Source: CAZWLY01 sp964634465
Lineage (GTDB): Bacteria > Desulfobacterota > Desulfarculia > G963662305
Assembly (NCBI GenBank): GCA_964634465.1
Contig: CAZWLY010000001.1
Span: 186,001-250,000, forward strand
Direction: 5' to 3'
Length of the DNA: 64,000 nucleotides
In this document: positions 60,485 to 64,000 of the stretch, piece by piece
How positions within the stretch are numbered: position 1 is the first letter of the stretch
How the letters are laid out: each line of letters begins with the position of its first letter
Translations under genes and position numbers: made by a program
Notes under the pieces: generated by a model
Database searches by the model: none
What the model was told of the DNA's origin: nothing
What the model saw: the letters and a program-made list of their open reading frames with translations, nothing else

Positions 60485-61372
60485 TTACTGGATCGTCCGG
60501 CCGCTCAAGCGCTCCAGGGCCTCGAGATACTTGGCCCGGGTCATCTCGATGACCTCCTGGGGCAAGGCGGGCGGCGGCGGGGTCTTGTCCCAGTCGAGGC
60601 CGGAGAGCCAGTCTCTCAGGTATTGCTTGTCGAAGCTGGGCGGAGAGGTTCCGACCTGGTAGCTGTCGGCCGGCCAGAAGCGGGACGAGTCCGGGGTCAG
60701 GATCTCGTCGATCTGGATCAGCTCGCCGTTCAAGATTCCGAACTCGAACTTGGTGTCGGCGATGATGATGCCCTTGTCCGCGGCAAAGTCCCGGGCCCGG
60801 CTGTAGATGGCCAGGGAGACGTCCCGGACCTTCTCGGTCAGCTCCGGGCCGATCAGCTCGGCGGCCTGGTCGAAGGTGATGTTCTCGTCGTGCCGGCCCA
60901 GCTCGGCCTTGGTGGACGGAGTGAAGAGCGGCGCGGCCAGCTTTTCGGACTCCCGGAGGTTTTCCGGCAGCTCGTAACCGCAGACCTGGCCGGTTTTCAA
61001 GTAGTCGGCCCAGCCCGAACCGGTGATGTAACCCCGGACGATGCACTCGACGGGCAGCGGCTCGGCCTTGTTGACGATCATGATCCGGCCTTCGAGCAGC
61101 TCGGCGTACTCTTCCAGGACGTCCGGCAGGTCTTCGACCGACGTCGAGACGAGGTGGTTGGGGATGATGTCGGCCATCATCTCGAACCAGAAGGCCGAGA
61201 TGGCGGTCAATATCTTGCCCTTGTCCGGGATGGGCTCGTTCATGATCACGTCGTAGGCCGAGATGCGGTCGGTGGTGACGATGAGCATGTGCTCGCCCAG
61301 GTCGTAGATGTCGCGGACCTTGCCCCGGCCGATGAGGGGAACGCCTTTCAAGTCGGTCTCTTTGACTACCAT
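60485..61372 (-). CDS. purC: SAICAR synthetase
   Basis: 295 residues, typical of the longer (yeast-like) PurC class. LIGRGKVRDIYDLGEHMLIVTTDRISAYDVIMNEPIPDKGKIL, VECIVRGYITGSGWADYLKTGQVCGYELP, LAAPLFTPSTKAELGRHDENITF, IIIADTKFEFGI, LIQIDEILTPDSSRFWPADSYQVG. Joins CAIR and aspartate in purine synthesis. ATG with GGAGAG upstream. Monocistronic here. Confidence 0.96.
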   Translation of the reverse strand: MVVKETDLKGVPLIGRGKVRDIYDLGEHMLIVTTDRISAYDVIMNEPIPDKGKILTAISAFWFEMMADIIPNHLVSTSVEDLPDVLEEYAELLEGRIMIVNKAEPLPVECIVRGYITGSGWADYLKTGQVCGYELPENLRESEKLAAPLFTPSTKAELGRHDENITFDQAAELIGPELTEKVRDVSLAIYSRARDFAADKGIIIADTKFEFGILNGELIQIDEILTPDSSRFWPADSYQVGTSPPSFDKQYLRDWLSGLDWDKTPPPPALPQEVIEMTRAKYLEALERLSGRTIQ

Positions 61373-61608
61373 GCTGGTCTCTCCAATGTTGGGATCGGCC
61401 CCTAAGGTACTAACGGGAAGGACGGGGTGTCAAGGGCGGGATGGAGGCCGGCGGGGGACGGTCGAAGACGCAGTTCGCCGGGCTTCAATTTTTTCGGGCT
61501 TTCTCCGTCCCGACCGGGGATGACCGAGCGCCGGGAGCGCGCCGCCGGCCGGCGGTTCATCGACCGCTCGAAAGCTCGCCTCACTCCGGCGGTCGCCCCC
61601 CAAAAGGG
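61373..61608. other. Intergenic region between purC and the mdh promoter
   Basis: No gene is supported. Several short overlapping frames on both strands have unnatural composition (Arg/Pro/Ser-rich shadows). A GC-rich stretch at about 61528-61556 (GGCCGGCGG and neighbours) can fold, but no T-run follows. Nothing else is seen. Confidence 0.5.
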
Positions 61609-61637
61609 TTGACTGCCTTCCGTCCATATCTTAGATT
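61609..61637 (+). promoter_or_regulatory. sigma70 promoter of mdh
   Basis: TTGACT (61609-61614), 17-bp spacer, TAGATT (61632-61637). It gives a leader of about 155 nt before the mdh ATG, long enough for post-transcriptional control, although no known motif is recognised. Confidence 0.55.
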
Positions 61638-61798
61638 AGCCGGGTCCTGAGTGAGATTCAGCCGCTGGCCCGGCCGCCGAACTCCCGAGCCGGGCGGACG
61701 GGAGGCGGGCAGGAGTCGCTTGCCGCCAAGCGGCTGTGAAGACTTATTTTATCGGCTGCACCAACCGCATAACCAAATATACGACTGAGGAGCTAGTT

Positions 61799-62734
61799 AT
61801 GGATCACAAGATCACCGTCGTCGGGGCGGGCAACGTGGGCGCCACCGCCGCCCAGCGCGCCGCCGAGAAAGAGTTGGCCGATGTGGTGTTGATCGACATC
61901 CTGGAGGGCGTGCCCATGGGCAAGGCTCTCGATCTCTCCGAGGCCCGGCCGGTGGAGAAGCACGACGCCGCGATTCTCGGGGCCAACGACTACGCCCCGG
62001 CCGCGGACTCCGACGTGGTCATCATCACCGCCGGCATCGCCAGGAAGCCGGGCATGTCCCGGGACGACCTGCTGGCCACCAACGCCAAGATCGTCAAGAG
62101 CGTGGCCAGTGAGATCGCCAAGGTGGCGCCCGACAGCGTTTTGATCATCGTCTCCAACCCGTTGGACGCCATGTGCCACGTGGCCAAGGAGGCCTCGGGC
62201 TTCCCCAGGGAGCGGGTCATCGGCATGGCCGGCGTCTTGGACAGCGCCCGGTTCCGCTACTTCATCGCCGAGGAGTTGAACGTCTCGGTCGAATCGACCC
62301 ATGCCTTCGTCCTGGGCGGCCACGGCGACACCATGGTCCCGCTGCCGCGCTACTCCACCGTGGCCGGCATCCCCATCACCGAGCTGATGTCGGCCGAGCG
62401 CATCGAGGCTCTGGTCGAGCGGACCAGGAACGGCGGAGCCGAGATCGTCGGCTTGCTCAAGACCGGTTCGGCCTTCTACGCCCCGGCTTCCTCGGCGGTC
62501 CAGATGGCCGCGGCCATCATCCGTGACAAGAAACAGATCCTGCCCTGCGCCGCCTACCTCGAGGGCGAGTACGGCTATAGCGACCTGTTCATCGGCGTGC
62601 CCTGCAAGCTGGGCCGCGGCGGGCTGGAAGAGGTCATCGAGATCAGCCTGACCGACGAGGAAAAGGCCGCCCTGGACAAGTCGGCCGCGGCCGTGCGCGG
62701 CCTGGTCGACGACTTGGCCAAGCTGGATTACTAG
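61799..62734 (+). CDS. mdh: Malate dehydrogenase (LDH-like family)
   Basis: 311 residues from MDHKITVVGAGNVGAT, with GAGGAG 6 nt upstream; a longer in-frame start at 61736 lacks support. NAD-binding GxGxxG; IDILEGVPMGKALDL (Asp for NAD preference); ITAGIARKPGMSRDDLLATN with the Arg pair that selects malate/oxaloacetate over lactate; VSNPLDAMCHVA; GHGDTMVPLPRYSTVAGIP (catalytic His). TCA-cycle enzyme at the membrane-free cytosol; in anaerobes it also serves the reductive branch. A strong terminator follows. Confidence 0.95.
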   Translation: MDHKITVVGAGNVGATAAQRAAEKELADVVLIDILEGVPMGKALDLSEARPVEKHDAAILGANDYAPAADSDVVIITAGIARKPGMSRDDLLATNAKIVKSVASEIAKVAPDSVLIIVSNPLDAMCHVAKEASGFPRERVIGMAGVLDSARFRYFIAEELNVSVESTHAFVLGGHGDTMVPLPRYSTVAGIPITELMSAERIEALVERTRNGGAEIVGLLKTGSAFYAPASSAVQMAAAIIRDKKQILPCAAYLEGEYGYSDLFIGVPCKLGRGGLEEVIEISLTDEEKAALDKSAAAVRGLVDDLAKLDY

Positions 62735-62768
62735 GCTCTCGTCCCGGAAACAGACCCCAAGAACCCTT

Positions 62769-62804
62769 CCCGGCCTTTGGCGTTCGCCAAAGGCCGGGCT
62801 TTTT
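62769..62804 (+). terminator. Intrinsic terminator of mdh
   Basis: A 14-bp perfect stem (CCCGGCCTTTGGCG / CGCCAAAGGCCGGG, loop TT) is followed by CTTTTT. It is 35 bp past the mdh stop. Confidence 0.92.
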
Positions 62805-62966
62805 GAAAGGCGCGGCGGCGAGCCGGACCCGATCGTCGCCTCCCCCGCCAAGGGCCTGTCTCCGATCCATAAATTACTTTATAAAACTAACCCAACCACC
62901 CCCAAAACAGCATATTTATCGCGGCTGATTAAACTGCAGGTTTGGGGCGGGCTGGGGGCGACGGGC

Positions 62967-63644
62967 TCAATGGTCGAGAACCAGAACATGGACCGCCTTG
63001 GGGCCGTGGACGCCCAGGGTGAGGGTCAGTTCGATGTCGCCGGTTCGGCTGGGCCCGGTAATCAGGTGGACGGCGCTGGGCAGCCGGCCGTCTCGGGCGA
63101 GGAGGGCCTCGAGTCTCACGACCAGGCCGTCCAGCGAGGCGGTCAAGTGGGCGGGGGTGGCCACGGCCAGGTGAACCGGCGGGCTGAGCGAGACCGAGCG
63201 CATGGTTTCGGGGCCGGCGCTGACCATCAGCGTACCCGACTCGACGATTACCAGTTGGCAGGAGGTGATCCCCAGATCGCACCCGGCCACGTCTCGGACG
63301 GCCCCGGGCTCCGTTCCATCGGGCCGGACGGCTTCGACCCCCTCGGCGGCCAGCAACTCGTCCAGCTCCAGCGAGGCCAGGAGAGGATCGGCCCACAGGG
63401 CGACCCTCTTTACCTGGTGTTCCCGGATTACGCTCCGGACGGCCGCCTGGGCCTCGTCTTTTGATTCGGCCACATGGAGCCGGGCCGAGATCGCCTCCAG
63501 CTCGGCTTCCAGCGCCGCCAAGGGCCCGGCCGCGGCTTCGGGTGGGGCGGGGCGCTTTGGCGCGGGCCGGGGCGCCGCCGGCGGGTGATCGGCCAAGGCC
63601 CGTCTGAGAGCGGTCAGGATTTCGCGCCGGGAATCGTTACTCAT
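62967..63644 (-). CDS. lutC: LutC-like LUD-domain protein of lactate utilisation
   Basis: 225 residues from MSNDSRREILTALRRAL (GGAGG upstream); the open frame beyond 63644 is a shadow of lutB. After a Pro/Ala linker the LUD domain follows: VALWADPLLASLELDELLAAEGVEAV, DLGITSCQLVIVESGTLMVSAGPETMRSVSLSPPVHLAVA, TGPSRTGDIELTLTLGVHGPKAVHVLVLDH. The ITSCQLVIVESGTL and GPSRTADIE-like motifs are diagnostic. Part of the LutABC L-lactate oxidising complex. Overlaps lutB by 4 bp (ATGA). Confidence 0.9.
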   Translation of the reverse strand: MSNDSRREILTALRRALADHPPAAPRPAPKRPAPPEAAAGPLAALEAELEAISARLHVAESKDEAQAAVRSVIREHQVKRVALWADPLLASLELDELLAAEGVEAVRPDGTEPGAVRDVAGCDLGITSCQLVIVESGTLMVSAGPETMRSVSLSPPVHLAVATPAHLTASLDGLVVRLEALLARDGRLPSAVHLITGPSRTGDIELTLTLGVHGPKAVHVLVLDH

Positions 63645-64000
63645 CGGCCGCCTCCGTTTTTGGCCAGCCTGGCTTTGAGCGCCGGCCAGCGCCTGGAAAA
63701 CGGCCGTCTGGCCAATCGGGGCGGAACCCTCACTCGGCTCCAGCGTTTGAGCGCCGGGGGCGTCAGCGCCGGAGCCAGCGGCCGGGCCAGGCAGGCGGCG
63801 GCCCACTCGGCGGCCGGGTGTCGGTTCAGCCAGGCCCACAGGCCGGCGGCCAACCGCTCCGTGACCGGCGGTCGCCCTTGCCAGGTCGGGTCCTCGGCCA
63901 GCTTCCAGCGCAGGTGGAGCATCAGCTTGGGCAGGTCGATCATCACCGGGCAGACCTCGGCGCAGGCCCCGCAGAGGGTGCTGGCGAAGGGCAGGTCCTT
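63641..64000 (-). CDS. lutB: LutB-like iron-sulfur protein, C-terminal fragment
   Basis: Only the last 119 codons are in the window. KDLPFASTLCGACAEVCPVM provides the last Cys motif (CGAC-x3-C-P) of the ferredoxin-like domain, followed by IDLPKLMLHLRWKLAEDP and a hydrophobic, Arg-rich tail (WAWLNRHPAAEWAAACLARP) typical of the LutB/YkgF C-terminus. The gene starts to the right of the window, probably after lutA. It carries electrons in lactate oxidation, and the 4-bp overlap with lutC shows coupled translation. Confidence 0.88.
   Translation of the reverse strand, partial: KDLPFASTLCGACAEVCPVMIDLPKLMLHLRWKLAEDPTWQGRPPVTERLAAGLWAWLNRHPAAEWAAACLARPLAPALTPPALKRWSRVRVPPRLARRPFSRRWPALKARLAKNGGGR

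Noticed and set aside
61427..61650. Several 60-70 codon frames upstream of mdh
   Set aside because: They overlap one another on both strands with shadow-like composition, and the mdh promoter lies inside them.

Overview
The window is about 64 kb of GC-rich bacterial chromosome, densely coding on both strands. It has no phage, transposase or CRISPR. The best clue to its owner is a four-gene fatty/aromatic acid operon (about 32.0-37.8 kb). Its glutaryl-CoA dehydrogenase closely resembles, from memory, the non-decarboxylating enzyme of Desulfococcus, and it sits beside the carboxyltransferase subunit of glutaconyl-CoA decarboxylase. With a molybdenum hydroxylase, LutBC-type lactate utilisation proteins, a DUF438/hemerythrin sensor and flagellar MotAB, this suggests a motile anaerobic Desulfobacterota (deltaproteobacterial) organism. 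This is inference; no 16S gene is present.

Layout. 0-1.7 kb: rpsF-rpsR-rplI-dnaB, leftward from a clear sigma70 promoter. 1.7-5 kb: proVWX glycine betaine ABC transporter, with its own promoter and terminator. 5-9.2 kb: three-subunit molybdenum hydroxylase plus a small unknown gene. 9.3-12.2 kb: motA, motB, an HD-GYP-like protein and a pseudopilin-like protein. 12.4-17 kb: PEBP protein and nucleotide-sugar genes (UDP-glucuronate decarboxylase, galE, rfbD, rfbB). 17-20.3 kb: threonine aldolase, an alpha/beta hydrolase and a CsgG-like lipoprotein. 20.6-27.8 kb: yqeY-mutS2-dnaG-rpoD and tRNA-His. 27.9-32 kb: small genes (queD, zinc ribbons, DUF559) and one AT-rich, probably acquired gene. 32-37.8 kb: gcdA, two acyl-CoA dehydrogenases and a thiolase. 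37.8-43.2 kb: a DnaJ-like protein, ftsK, lolA, thioesterase and infA. 43.2-50.4 kb: envelope proteins, miaA, mutL, a QueG-like protein and a frameshifted membrane gene. 50.9-52.5 kb: two cupins and ubiE. 52.7-57.5 kb: DUF438 sensor, mraY and a murG-HEAT fusion. 57.8-59.8 kb: zinc-ribbon protein, degenerate KptA-like protein and cobD. 60-64 kb: small zinc protein, purC, mdh, lutC and the 3' end of lutB.

Taken together, the catabolic genes fit anaerobic degradation of aromatic or dicarboxylic acids: glutaryl-CoA to glutaconyl-CoA to crotonyl-CoA, then beta-oxidation, with lactate and malate dehydrogenation alongside. The sugar genes supply UDP-xylose, UDP-galactose and dTDP-rhamnose precursors for the cell surface.

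The least expected features are these. Five dispersed ~85-125 bp intergenic repeats can be read, on one strand, as a conserved short peptide beginning exactly at the repeat edge. MurG is fused to a HEAT-repeat domain and overlaps mraY. Three genes carry sigma70 promoters placed so that the transcript should begin at the start codon. A near-identical 21-bp element lies upstream of two separate catabolic operons. RpoD has a histone-H1-like Lys/Ala tail of about 175 residues.
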